This document shows, in pieces, positions 24,003 to 32,060 of a stretch of 64,000 nt of DNA. A program made the translations under genes and the position numbers. Every line of letters starts with the position of its first letter. Positions within the stretch are counted from its first letter, which is position 1. The notes beneath the pieces were generated by a model, which saw only the letters and a list, made by a program, of their open reading frames with translations, did no database searches and was not told where the DNA came from. The stretch comes from Agrobacterium cucumeris (GTDB lineage: Bacteria > Pseudomonadota > Alphaproteobacteria > Rhizobiales > Rhizobiaceae). The stretch lies in NCBI RefSeq assembly GCF_030036535.1, contig NZ_CP080388.1, positions 496,001-560,000 on the forward strand, given 5' to 3'.

Positions 24003-25112
24003 ATGGCGAATACCCTAGATACGCGCTTTCGGCCGTTCAAGGTAAAGATGAAAAAGCAAGAGAGCACCACGATCTCGTCTTTTTACCTCGCACCCGTCAA
24101 CCCCGAGGATTGGCGTCCTTTCGAAGCGGGCCAGTTTCTCACGATCCAGATACCCAATCCCGAAGGTGGTGAACCGCTTATCCGGAACTACACCGTGTCG
24201 TCAGGACCGGGTGACGTCGGGATTTATCGCATCACCGTCAAACGGGAGGCGGCCCTGACGCCGGATATGGCCGATGGTATCGCGTCGTGCTGGCTGCATG
24301 ACACGGTCGAAGAAGGCATGGTGGTGCATATCGACAGGCCACGCGGCGCCTTCAAGCTCGACAGGGCCAGTCAGCGACCGGTCATTCTGCTATCCGGTGG
24401 CGTCGGGCTGACGCCGACCGTTTCGATGTTGAAGGTACTGGTTGCGGAAAGCGACCGGCCCGTCTGGTTCGTGCATGCCTGCGACGGGGCCGCCACCCAC
24501 GCGCTACGCGATGAAATACGGGCGCTCGCCGAACAGCGCGACAATGTTCATGTGCACACCTGTTATCGCTTTGCGACCGATGAAGACGCGAAGGCGGGGC
24601 TGTTCCATTCCACCGGCTTCATCACACGTCAGACCTTGCAGTCTTGTCTGCCGCTGGACGACTACGAGGTCTATATGTGCGGCCCGCCGCCTTTCATGCA
24701 GGCGATGTATGATCTGCTTCTTTCACTCGGGTTGGAAAAGAGCAGGATCGCCTATGAGTTCTTCGGACCCGCATCGCTGCTTTCACCATCGCCGCCGAAG
24801 ACGGATGCAAATCCCAGCCCAAATAGCGCTGCCGCTCCGCAAGCAGCCAAAAGCACTGGCATCGAGATCGTCCTTGGAAAGTCAAATGCCAGGTTCGAGT
24901 GGGATGCAGCCTCGGAATCGATCCTGAGTTTTCTGGAAAATCAGGGTGTCGAACCTGCATTTTCATGCAGGGCTGGCGTTTGTGGAAGCTGCGTTCAGGG
25001 CCTCGTTTCCGGCGACGTGGAATATGTGGAAGAGCCGCTGGATGACGTGCCGGCCGGCCAGGTTCTCCTCTGTTGTACCAAACCCGTCAATTCGGTCGTG
25101 CTCGACCTCTGA
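24003..25112 (+). CDS. FAD/NAD(P)H oxidoreductase with C-terminal 2Fe-2S ferredoxin domain (Rieske oxygenase reductase)
   Basis: 369 residues from the ATG at 24003. A ferredoxin-NADP reductase-like FAD domain (FNR motif IRNYTVSSGP at about residues 59-68) is followed by an NAD domain (LLSGGVGLTPTVSMLK, YMCGPPPFMQAM). A linker leads to a plant-type ferredoxin domain with CRAGVCGSC and a distal Cys. Layout matches electron-transfer partners of Rieske oxygenases or flavohaemoglobin-like reductases. It heads a plus-strand operon with the aminotransferase and FAD-linked dehydrogenase. The VanA-like oxygenase at 34171-35211 is its probable partner, although 9 kb away. Confidence 0.88.
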   Translation: MANTLDTRFRPFKVKMKKQESTTISSFYLAPVNPEDWRPFEAGQFLTIQIPNPEGGEPLIRNYTVSSGPGDVGIYRITVKREAALTPDMADGIASCWLHDTVEEGMVVHIDRPRGAFKLDRASQRPVILLSGGVGLTPTVSMLKVLVAESDRPVWFVHACDGAATHALRDEIRALAEQRDNVHVHTCYRFATDEDAKAGLFHSTGFITRQTLQSCLPLDDYEVYMCGPPPFMQAMYDLLLSLGLEKSRIAYEFFGPASLLSPSPPKTDANPSPNSAAAPQAAKSTGIEIVLGKSNARFEWDAASESILSFLENQGVEPAFSCRAGVCGSCVQGLVSGDVEYVEEPLDDVPAGQVLLCCTKPVNSVVLDL

Positions 25113-25154
25113 AAGCCAGTTTCCAGCATCCATCCAAAATCAGCGAGACAAGCC

Positions 25155-26276
25155 ATGGTCGAACCACTCAGACTCAATCCGTACGTTGCGGAACTCCCGC
25201 CCTATAATGCCGGGATGAACATTGCGGTGGCGCGCAGCAAGACGGGTTTGACCGATATTGCAGCGCTTGCCAGCAACGAGAACCCCTATGGCTGTTCGCC
25301 AAAGGTGGCCGCGGCGCTGGCCGACCTTGATCCATCCCGTTATGCGGACCCCACCTGTGTGATCCTGCGGGACGCGCTGAGTAAAAAGCTTGGTGTTGAC
25401 GGCGACCGAATTGTCATCGGAAACGGCTCCGAAGAGATGATCGCTGCGGTTTGCCGCGCGGTTCTGCGTCCGTTTGCCACCGTGGTGGCAATGACGCCGG
25501 GCTTCGGTCTCCATGAAATCGAGCCCAGAGCAAACGGCGCGCAAATCGTCAGGATACCGATGACGAAAGACCTGCGGTTCGATCTTGAGGCGATGACGAT
25601 TGCCCTGCGAGACAAACCGTCAATATTCTTCATCTCTTCGCCTTCAAACCCGGTCGGGCCGGCGCTGGAGCGGGATCAGCTCTCACGCCTCATCTCGGCT
25701 GTTCCGAATAAGACATTGCTTGTTTTTGATGAGGCGTATTTCGAATTCTGTGACGAGAATATGCCCGACGGGCTCGAGCTTTTGGCGAAGAGCGCGATTT
25801 CCTATGTCGTACTGCGAACATTCTCCAAGGCCTACGGGCTGGCTGGATTGCGCGTGGGTTATGCCGTTGCCTCCGATGCACGGCTGGCGCAGGCCATGTC
25901 ATCGGCAAAAACACCGTTCAACGTCAATGCCGCCGCACAATTGGCAGCGGTTGCCGCCCTTGAAGACGAGGGCTGGATGCGCGGTTCGGTGGCGAAGGTT
26001 ATTGGGGAACGCAGACGCATGGCTGAGGCAATGACATCGCTTGGCCTGTTCGTTCCGCAATCCCGTACCAATTTTCTGTTCATCGACATCGGTTGTGACA
26101 GCACGATCGCTTTCGATCATTTTCTGTCGCATGGCGTTATCGTCAAGCCCTGGAAAGAACCGGGATTTACAAGCTTTATCCGTGTGACCGTTGGACTGCC
26201 CGCGCAAAACGATCGTTTTCTCGACGCATTGCGCCTGCTGAAAGAAAAGCTGCTTGAGGCGAACGTCCCGTCATGA
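25155..26276 (+). CDS. Histidinol-phosphate aminotransferase-family PLP enzyme
   Basis: 373-residue class I/II PLP aminotransferase of the HisC subgroup. Landmarks are ASNENPYGCSPKVAAAL near residue 38, SSPSNPVG (Asn contacting PLP), VFDEAYFEF (Asp) and the PLP-lysine motif RTFSKAYGLAGLRVGY. It is unlikely to be the housekeeping HisC, given its location between an oxygenase reductase and a 2-hydroxyacid dehydrogenase. It probably transaminates the amino-acid product of the demethylation pathway to a 2-oxo acid; an imidazole-like or other aromatic side chain is possible. Overlaps the next gene by four bases. Confidence 0.87.
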   Translation: MVEPLRLNPYVAELPPYNAGMNIAVARSKTGLTDIAALASNENPYGCSPKVAAALADLDPSRYADPTCVILRDALSKKLGVDGDRIVIGNGSEEMIAAVCRAVLRPFATVVAMTPGFGLHEIEPRANGAQIVRIPMTKDLRFDLEAMTIALRDKPSIFFISSPSNPVGPALERDQLSRLISAVPNKTLLVFDEAYFEFCDENMPDGLELLAKSAISYVVLRTFSKAYGLAGLRVGYAVASDARLAQAMSSAKTPFNVNAAAQLAAVAALEDEGWMRGSVAKVIGERRRMAEAMTSLGLFVPQSRTNFLFIDIGCDSTIAFDHFLSHGVIVKPWKEPGFTSFIRVTVGLPAQNDRFLDALRLLKEKLLEANVPS

Positions 26277-27694
26277 TCGAGCAAAATGCCCATGCGACAG
26301 GGGATTTGCCCGTGACGTTCCTCAGGGATATCGAAACGACCATCGGCCTTTCCCACCTGAAACAGGGGGATGCCATCGCCAATCTCGATTATGGCGTAAC
26401 CCCCGCAAATTTCGGCGCGGACGCGGTGGCTTTCCCGTCATCGACACAGGAGATCGCCTGCATCATCAGAAGCGCCGCTGCGCATGGCGTTCCCGTTGTG
26501 CCGCAGGGCGGTCGAACCGGGCTTGTCGGCGGCGGTGTTTCCAGTCCCGGTCAGATCGTCGTATCCACCACCCGGCTCAATCGGATCGTTGAAATTTATC
26601 CCGATGAGCGGGTTGCTGTGGTTGAGGCGGGCGTGACGCTACAGGCATTGCAGGCGGCCGCGTCGGAATATCAGCTTGAGCCGGGCATCGACCTGCCGTC
26701 GCGTGGTTCCGCCACGATCGGTGGCATGGTTTCGACGAATGCCGGCGGGATTTCGGCTTTTCGTTATGGGGTGATGCGCCATCGCGTCCTCGGTCTGGAG
26801 GCCGTCCTGCCGGATGGCTCGATTTATTCCGACCTGACACGGGTGGTGAAAAACGTTGCCGGCTACGATCTCAAGCATCTCTTCATCGGGGCTGAGGGAA
26901 CGCTTGGCATCGTCACCAGGGCGGCGATCAAGCTGGAACCCGTTCCCGCAGCGACGGCCACGGCGCTTTTCGGGCTCCCCTCGGTGGAAGCGGCTCTTGA
27001 GGCGACCAAACTCGGGCTCAGCGTCGAGTACGGCCATATGCGTGCGGCGGAAGCCATCTGGAACTCGTTTTTTTCCCTGACATCGGGCGAGCATCTCTGG
27101 TCAGCGACCGACTATTACCCCGACTATCCCGTCAATCTCATCATGGCACTTGGCGGAGGGGACGAGGAACAGCTGCAGACGCAGCTTGGCCGGATATATG
27201 AGGAACTATATGAGACCTATCCCGAGATGTCCGCCGTCGTTGCAACATCGCAGACGCAGGAAGCGGAGTTGTGGCGTCTCAGGGAAGATACGGACCTCAT
27301 CTATCGCAGATATCCGGCCGCGCCGTCTTTTGACGTCTCCGTCCCACTGTCGCGCATCGAAGCGTATGTGACCCGTTGCATACCGGAACTTCAGTCAATC
27401 GATCCAACCTTCGATCCCTACCTTTTCGGGCATATTGCCGACGGCAATCTTCATATCGTCCTGAACGCGGCAGGTGCGGATCTGACGCCTGAAAAGGCCG
27501 CCGCCGTCGAAGCTGTTCTCTACCGTGACCTGACGCAATCGGGAGGCTCGTTCTCGGCAGAGCACGGCATCGGCTCCAAACGCGTTCACGCGCTGCGTGC
27601 GACAGCCGACCCCGTAAAATTTGCCCTGATGACCCGGATCAAGGCCGCCATTGATGCAGGACACACCCTGAACCCCGGCAAGGTCACCGGCTGA
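26273..27694 (+). CDS. FAD-binding oxidoreductase, GlcD/D-2-hydroxyacid dehydrogenase family
   Basis: 473 residues. The PCMH-type FAD domain contains VPQGGRTGLVGGG at about residues 79-91 and the long LPSRGSATIGGMVSTNAGGI. The C-terminal FAD-oxidase domain has GHIADGNLH (metal-binding His) and SAEHGIGSKR. These are the marks of D-lactate, glycolate and D-2-hydroxyglutarate dehydrogenases. Its ATG overlaps the aminotransferase stop (ATGA). The pair could interconvert an amino acid, its 2-oxo acid and its 2-hydroxy acid. The substrate is unknown. Confidence 0.9.
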   Translation: MIEQNAHATGDLPVTFLRDIETTIGLSHLKQGDAIANLDYGVTPANFGADAVAFPSSTQEIACIIRSAAAHGVPVVPQGGRTGLVGGGVSSPGQIVVSTTRLNRIVEIYPDERVAVVEAGVTLQALQAAASEYQLEPGIDLPSRGSATIGGMVSTNAGGISAFRYGVMRHRVLGLEAVLPDGSIYSDLTRVVKNVAGYDLKHLFIGAEGTLGIVTRAAIKLEPVPAATATALFGLPSVEAALEATKLGLSVEYGHMRAAEAIWNSFFSLTSGEHLWSATDYYPDYPVNLIMALGGGDEEQLQTQLGRIYEELYETYPEMSAVVATSQTQEAELWRLREDTDLIYRRYPAAPSFDVSVPLSRIEAYVTRCIPELQSIDPTFDPYLFGHIADGNLHIVLNAAGADLTPEKAAAVEAVLYRDLTQSGGSFSAEHGIGSKRVHALRATADPVKFALMTRIKAAIDAGHTLNPGKVTG

Positions 27695-27703
27695 CATGGC
27701 AAC

Positions 27704-27726
27704 GCCGCGCTTTCTGGAAGCGCGGC
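27704..27726. terminator. Bidirectional terminator hairpin between convergent operons
   Basis: GCCGCGCTT-TCTGG-AAGCGCGGC: a perfect 9-bp GC-rich stem with a 5-base loop, 10 bp after the GlcD-family stop and 27 bp before the end of gfa on the other strand. No strong U-tract on either side. Confidence 0.55.
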
Positions 27727-27752
27727 GCCGAGAAATGTGAACCGATTACGTG

Positions 27753-28325
27753 TCAGTTCGCCAGAACGCCGTTCTTCTTGGCCGTCCAGGTCGCGATATA
27801 GTCCATCAGGGCGGGAGACAGGCAGTCGTAGGGTTCAAGGCCGCTATCCTTCAGCTTGGCGCGTACCCCGGACATCTTGTCTGGAGAAAAACCCGCCTCA
27901 ATGATGGATGACACGAAGGCGGCGAAGCCCGGTGCTGCCCAACCCTTTTCCTCGAACCGCTCAGGGTGAATGAATGCCAGTCCCTTGAAGGGATGATCAC
28001 GCTCCACGGGGCCGTACATGTGGACGCCGCATTGAGTGCAGGCATGCCGCTGGATCAGCGCGGATGGATCGACAACAGCCAGTTTGTCGCCGTGTTCCAA
28101 AACTTCCACACTCTCGGTCGGCGCAACCGCGACCACGGAGAACAGCGATCCCTCCGGTTTCCAGCATTTGGTGCAACCACAGGCGTGGTTGTGGGCAATG
28201 TCACCTTTAACCCGGAGTTTGACCGGCCGGGATGTACATGCACACACCAGTGTTCCGCCTGAGAAGGCTGTATCGGTTGCTCGATAGCCCGAGTCGACAG
28301 TCGGATGAATGGCAATCATCGTCAT
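27753..28325 (-). CDS. gfa: S-(hydroxymethyl)glutathione synthase / formaldehyde-activating enzyme
   Basis: 190 residues from the ATG at 28325, with GGAGG upstream; the frame extends another 32 codons without support. Zinc cysteines typical of Gfa are visible in [16 protein letters not shown] and [12 protein letters not shown]. It accelerates the reaction of formaldehyde with glutathione, feeding the dehydrogenase encoded immediately upstream in the same operon. Length matches the family. Some related GFA-domain proteins do not act on formaldehyde, but the frmA neighbour supports this call. Confidence 0.9.
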   Translation of the reverse strand: MTMIAIHPTVDSGYRATDTAFSGGTLVCACTSRPVKLRVKGDIAHNHACGCTKCWKPEGSLFSVVAVAPTESVEVLEHGDKLAVVDPSALIQRHACTQCGVHMYGPVERDHPFKGLAFIHPERFEEKGWAAPGFAAFVSSIIEAGFSPDKMSGVRAKLKDSGLEPYDCLSPALMDYIATWTAKKNGVLAN

Positions 28326-28346
28326 GATAAGGTTCCTCCCTTTTTT

Positions 28347-28367
28347 GCCGGCGCGAAGTGCGCCGGC
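28347..28367 (-). other. Stem-loop between frmA and gfa
   Basis: GCCGGCGC-GAAGT-GCGCCGGC: perfect 8-bp GC-only stem in the 64-bp intercistronic gap. On the transcribed strand it is followed by A residues, so it is probably an mRNA processing or stability element rather than a terminator. Confidence 0.45.
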
Positions 28368-28389
28368 TATCTTGCATGGGGCATCACGC

Positions 28390-29517
28390 CTAGTAGACCA
28401 CGACGCCGCGGATGCTCTCACCCTTGTGCATCAGTTCGAAGCCCCTGTTGATGTCTTCGAGCGGCATGGTGTGTGTGATCATCGGATCGATCTGGATTTT
28501 GCCTTCCATGTACCAGTCGACGATCTTCGGCACGTCGGTGCGGCCGCGCGCGCCGCCAAAGGCGGTGCCCATCCAGTTGCGACCGGTGACCAGCTGGAAC
28601 GGGCGGGTCGAGATTTCCTGGCCGGCGCCGGCAACGCCGATGATGACCGACTTGCCCCAGCCGCGATGCGAGGCTTCCAGCGCCTGGCGCATGACCTTCG
28701 TGTTGCCGGTGCAGTCGAAGGTGTAGTCAGCACCGCCGATCAGGTCGCCATTGCGCTTCGTCATGTTGACGAGATAGGGCACGATGTCGTCACCGATATC
28801 CTTCGGATTGACGAAGTGGGTCATGCCGAACTTCTCGCCCCAGGCCTTGCGGTCATTGTTGATGTCGACGCCGATGATCATGTCGGCGCCGGCAAGGCGC
28901 AGGCCCTGCAGAACGTTAAGGCCGATGCCGCCGAGACCGAAGACGATGGCTGTGGAGCCAATCTCGACCTTGGCGGTGTTGATGACCGCACCGATGCCGG
29001 TGGTGACGCCGCAGCCGATGTAACAGACCTTGTCGAAGGGCGCGTCGGGATTGATCTTGGCGAGCGCGATTTCCGGCAGGACGGTGTAGTTCGAGAAGGT
29101 CGAGCAGCCCATGTAGTGGTGGATCTTGTCCTTGCCGATCGAGAAGCGCGAGGTACCATCCGGCATGACGCCCTGACCCTGGGTGGCGCGGATGGAGGTG
29201 CAGAGATTGGTCTTGCGCGAGGTGCAGGAATAACACTCGCGGCATTCCGGCGTGTAGAGCGGAATGACATGGTCACCCTTCTTGACCGAGGTGACGCCGG
29301 GGCCGACATCGACGACGATACCGGCACCCTCATGGCCGAGGATGGCCGGAAACAGACCTTCCGGATCGGCACCGGAAAGCGTGAAATCATCGGTGTGGCA
29401 GATGCCGGTCGCCTTGACCTCAACAAGTACTTCGCCGGCGCGCGGACCTTCCAGCTGAACGGTCATGACCTCGAGCGGTTTTCCTGCCTGAATGGCAACA
29501 GCGGCGCGTACGTCCAT
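28390..29517 (-). CDS. frmA: S-(hydroxymethyl)glutathione dehydrogenase / class III alcohol dehydrogenase
   Basis: 375-residue zinc alcohol dehydrogenase. The catalytic zinc region has [19 protein letters not shown] and [12 protein letters not shown]. The structural-zinc cysteines are in [17 protein letters not shown], and the NAD site is [14 protein letters not shown]. Length and motifs match glutathione-dependent formaldehyde dehydrogenase. It oxidises S-hydroxymethylglutathione to S-formylglutathione. No S-formylglutathione hydrolase gene (frmB/fghA) is in the window. It sits downstream of an ABC importer and a Rieske oxygenase, suggesting removal of formaldehyde from oxidative demethylation. 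Confidence 0.95.
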   Translation of the reverse strand: MDVRAAVAIQAGKPLEVMTVQLEGPRAGEVLVEVKATGICHTDDFTLSGADPEGLFPAILGHEGAGIVVDVGPGVTSVKKGDHVIPLYTPECRECYSCTSRKTNLCTSIRATQGQGVMPDGTSRFSIGKDKIHHYMGCSTFSNYTVLPEIALAKINPDAPFDKVCYIGCGVTTGIGAVINTAKVEIGSTAIVFGLGGIGLNVLQGLRLAGADMIIGVDINNDRKAWGEKFGMTHFVNPKDIGDDIVPYLVNMTKRNGDLIGGADYTFDCTGNTKVMRQALEASHRGWGKSVIIGVAGAGQEISTRPFQLVTGRNWMGTAFGGARGRTDVPKIVDWYMEGKIQIDPMITHTMPLEDINRGFELMHKGESIRGVVVY

Positions 29518-29555
29518 CTCAATTTCCTTTTCATGTTTGTTCGAGGTTCGGCAAT

Positions 29556-29575
29556 CAGGCGACAGGGTTCGCCTG
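29556..29575 (-). other. Stem-loop upstream of frmA
   Basis: CAGGCGA-CAGGGT-TCGCCTG: perfect 7-bp stem in the 137-bp gap between the ABC permease stop and the frmA start. No U-tract; it may separate expression of importer and formaldehyde genes. Confidence 0.4.
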
Positions 29576-29654
29576 GCAATTCTGGCGAAACACCATGGTC
29601 AGCTTATCGGCAATCAGACGATGCATGCCGTTGTCTCTCCGGCATCATATACTC

Positions 29655-30341
29655 TCAGCGCGCCGCATGCCGCATCATATGTCGCTCGGCCACGCGGATG
29701 AGCATCACAAGGGTGAGATTGATGACGAGGTAGATCGCACCCGCCAGGGCGAAGACCTCAAAAATCGCGAATGTCTGGCTCATCAGACGTTTTGCATATC
29801 CGGTGATCTCGAGAACCGTGATTGTCGAGGCAAGGCTCGTCCCCTTGACGACGAGGATAAGCTCGTTGCCGTAAGCTGGCAGCGCCTGACGAATGGCGAG
29901 CGGGAATTCGATCCGGCGGAAGCGCAGAAATGGCGACATTCCGGTGGCTTTGGCCGCTTCCTTGAGACCCACGGGAACGGAGAGCAACCCGCCACGCAGA
30001 ATTTCGGATGTGTAGGCCGCCGTGTTCAGAGCCATGGCCATGACCGCACAGCGCGTGCCGTCACTGACGATCCACCAGGTGATCGCATTGTTTTTGATGA
30101 AGCCGAGCTGGCCGAGCCCGTAATAAAACAGGAACAGCTGCACCAGAAGCGGCGTCCCACGAAAAACCATGCTGTAATATTTCGCAAACCCCGAAACGAA
30201 GCGGTTTTCGGACAGTCTCATCAAGGCAAGGCCAAGACCGAGGTTGAAACCGATCGCGACGGATATCACGGTTATCGCCGCCGTTGTCGAAAGACCTCTT
30301 AAAAGGAACGGCAACGATGTTTCCCAAAATTCGATATCCAT
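29655..30341 (-). CDS. Polar amino-acid ABC transporter permease, HisM type
   Basis: 228-residue inner-membrane permease of the His/Glu/Gln/Arg/opine family. The N-terminal membrane region is followed by NRFVSGFAKYYSMVFRGTPL, and the coupling loop is near LKEAAKATGMSPFLRFRRI. It is the last of the importer genes; permease (2) ends four bases upstream of its start. The family includes opine (NocM/OccM-like) transporters, so an amino-acid conjugate or betaine-like substrate is possible. Confidence 0.92.
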   Translation of the reverse strand: MDIEFWETSLPFLLRGLSTTAAITVISVAIGFNLGLGLALMRLSENRFVSGFAKYYSMVFRGTPLLVQLFLFYYGLGQLGFIKNNAITWWIVSDGTRCAVMAMALNTAAYTSEILRGGLLSVPVGLKEAAKATGMSPFLRFRRIEFPLAIRQALPAYGNELILVVKGTSLASTITVLEITGYAKRLMSQTFAIFEVFALAGAIYLVINLTLVMLIRVAERHMMRHAAR

Positions 30342-30345
30342 CGCG

Positions 30346-31053
30346 TTATGTCCTTGCCCTAAGTCTCACCATACGCTCCACCCTGTCAAAGCCGGCCTGG
30401 CTGATCAGGGTGATAGCGAAGTACACGGAAGCTGCGATAAGGAAAAAAATCAGCGGATTGCGTGTGCTGCCAGCACCAACGGAGGCGGTACGCATCAATT
30501 CCTGCAATCCGACGACCGATACCAGCGCCGTGTCCTTGATGGTTGTTTGCCAGACATTATTCATGCCGGGGATGGCGATGCGCAGCATTTGCGGCAAGAT
30601 GATGCGCCTGAAGATGCGGCGTCCGGGAATTCCCAAGGCCCGCGCCGCCTCGATATGTCCTGCCGGGATGGAGGCCAGTGCGCCCCTGATGACCTCGGTC
30701 GAATAGGCGCCCGAGATCGTTCCGACGGCAACCACGGCGATGATGAAGGCGTATCCGCTGTCGGCAAGAGCCGCATATCCGAACGCCGTGGCAACCTGCG
30801 TGACGAATTCCACCGAGGAAAAGAACAGCAGATAGATGATCAGCAGTTCAGGCACACCGCGCACGAGCGAAGTATAGGCGTCCACCACAAGTGTCAGCGG
30901 AAATATCCGCGCCCACTTGATAACCCCGCACAGGGTCCCGATCAGCGCACCGACAACGATGCTCACCGTGCCGACGGCAATGGTTATCGCCGCGCCCTGC
31001 AGAATGGCCCTTATCCACCCACCCTGCCAAACCAGCATCAGACTAGACTCCAT
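30346..31053 (-). CDS. Polar amino-acid ABC transporter permease, HisQ type
   Basis: 235 residues from the ATG at 31053; an upstream start 48 bp earlier is less likely. Motifs are SLVRGVPELLIIYLLFF and the coupling loop IEAARALGIPGRRIFRRIIL. It forms the heteromeric pore with the HisM-type permease that follows directly. The binding-protein gene lies 138 bp upstream. Confidence 0.92.
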   Translation of the reverse strand: MESSLMLVWQGGWIRAILQGAAITIAVGTVSIVVGALIGTLCGVIKWARIFPLTLVVDAYTSLVRGVPELLIIYLLFFSSVEFVTQVATAFGYAALADSGYAFIIAVVAVGTISGAYSTEVIRGALASIPAGHIEAARALGIPGRRIFRRIILPQMLRIAIPGMNNVWQTTIKDTALVSVVGLQELMRTASVGAGSTRNPLIFFLIAASVYFAITLISQAGFDRVERMVRLRART

Positions 31054-31191
31054 GAGACCTGCCCCCAAGTTTTGCTGGCTCTTCCAGCACCTTGCCGGCA
31101 CCGGACATCTTCAGCATTTTCGACCGTGCAAACCCTTAGAGCTTGCGATGGAACGATCGCCCCGCACTCCGGTGGAGAGCGGGGCAGACAC

Positions 31192-31986
31192 TTAGTTACA
31201 AGGGCGGGAGATATCCATTTTGAACCATTTCTGGCTCGACTTTCCAATCGATCCATCGGCAACGAGGTCGCAGAGGGCCTTGTCGATCTTTGCTTTAAGT
31301 TCCGTGTTATCTTTGGCGATGCCGACACCGATGCCTTCACCAAGGGTGGAATCGAATTTGCTCTGGACCTTCACGTCGACAAACTGAAAGTCTTTGCCTT
31401 CAGGCTTGGCCAGAAAATCCTGCAGCGCGGAGGCATCGGCAAATGCCGCCTCGATGCGGCCGCTTGCGAGATCGATCTGCATGTTGTCGAGCGTGTCGTA
31501 AGTCTTGAGATTGGCTCCGGGGATCCGCTTTTCGACGAAGTGGGCGTGTGTCGTGCCAGTCTGAACCCCGATGGTTTTCCCATCGAGCCCCTTCAGCAAG
31601 GCATCGATGTCCTTGATGCCGGCGAGATCCGAGGTCTTGGGGACCAGGAACATGTTCGCCAGTTCGGCATAGCCGACCGAAAAATTGATTTCCTTTTTCC
31701 GATCCTGAGTAATCGACATCCCGGAAATGATGATGTCGAAGCGTTTCGCCTTGAGGGCCGGTATCAGCCCATCGAAGGCCTGCACGACGAACCGACATTT
31801 CATGGCGAGTTTCGTGCATAGTAGATTGCCGACATCCGCATCAAAACCGGTCACCTTGCCGGCGGAATCGGCCATGCTCCACGGCGGATACGCGCCTTCG
31901 GTGCCGATCGACAGTTCACCTTCCGCGGCGTTGGCCGTGCTGACGCCGGCAAGAAGCAGGGCAAGAGACAAAACTTTCAAATTCAT
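31192..31986 (-). CDS. Amino-acid ABC transporter periplasmic substrate-binding protein
   Basis: 264 residues from the ATG at 31986; the signal peptide ends ...GVSTANAA. Family 3 binding-protein landmarks are GTEGAYPPWSMADSAGKVTG, GFDADVGN and FDIIISGMSITQDRKKEI (the Ser/Arg-containing ligand hinge). The mature protein resembles lysine/arginine/ornithine, histidine and opine binders. It sits directly after the DUF2817-ATPase fusion gene in the operon. The exact ligand cannot be read from the sequence. Confidence 0.93.
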   Translation of the reverse strand: MNLKVLSLALLLAGVSTANAAEGELSIGTEGAYPPWSMADSAGKVTGFDADVGNLLCTKLAMKCRFVVQAFDGLIPALKAKRFDIIISGMSITQDRKKEINFSVGYAELANMFLVPKTSDLAGIKDIDALLKGLDGKTIGVQTGTTHAHFVEKRIPGANLKTYDTLDNMQIDLASGRIEAAFADASALQDFLAKPEGKDFQFVDVKVQSKFDSTLGEGIGVGIAKDNTELKAKIDKALCDLVADGSIGKSSQKWFKMDISRPCN

Positions 31987-32060
31987 AACGCGAGTTCCCC
32001 TATTGGTTATTTGTTGCGTTTTAGGTGCCGGACGCCGTCCGACAGAAAATCGGCGGCAGC

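Noticed and set aside
28309..29733. 474-codon plus-strand open frame
   Set aside because: Antisense to frmA and an artefact of its high-GC codon use. No ribosome site and no known domain.
30244..31821. 525-codon plus-strand open frame
   Set aside because: Spans the opposite strand of two permease genes and a binding-protein gene. Low-complexity composition typical of shadow frames.
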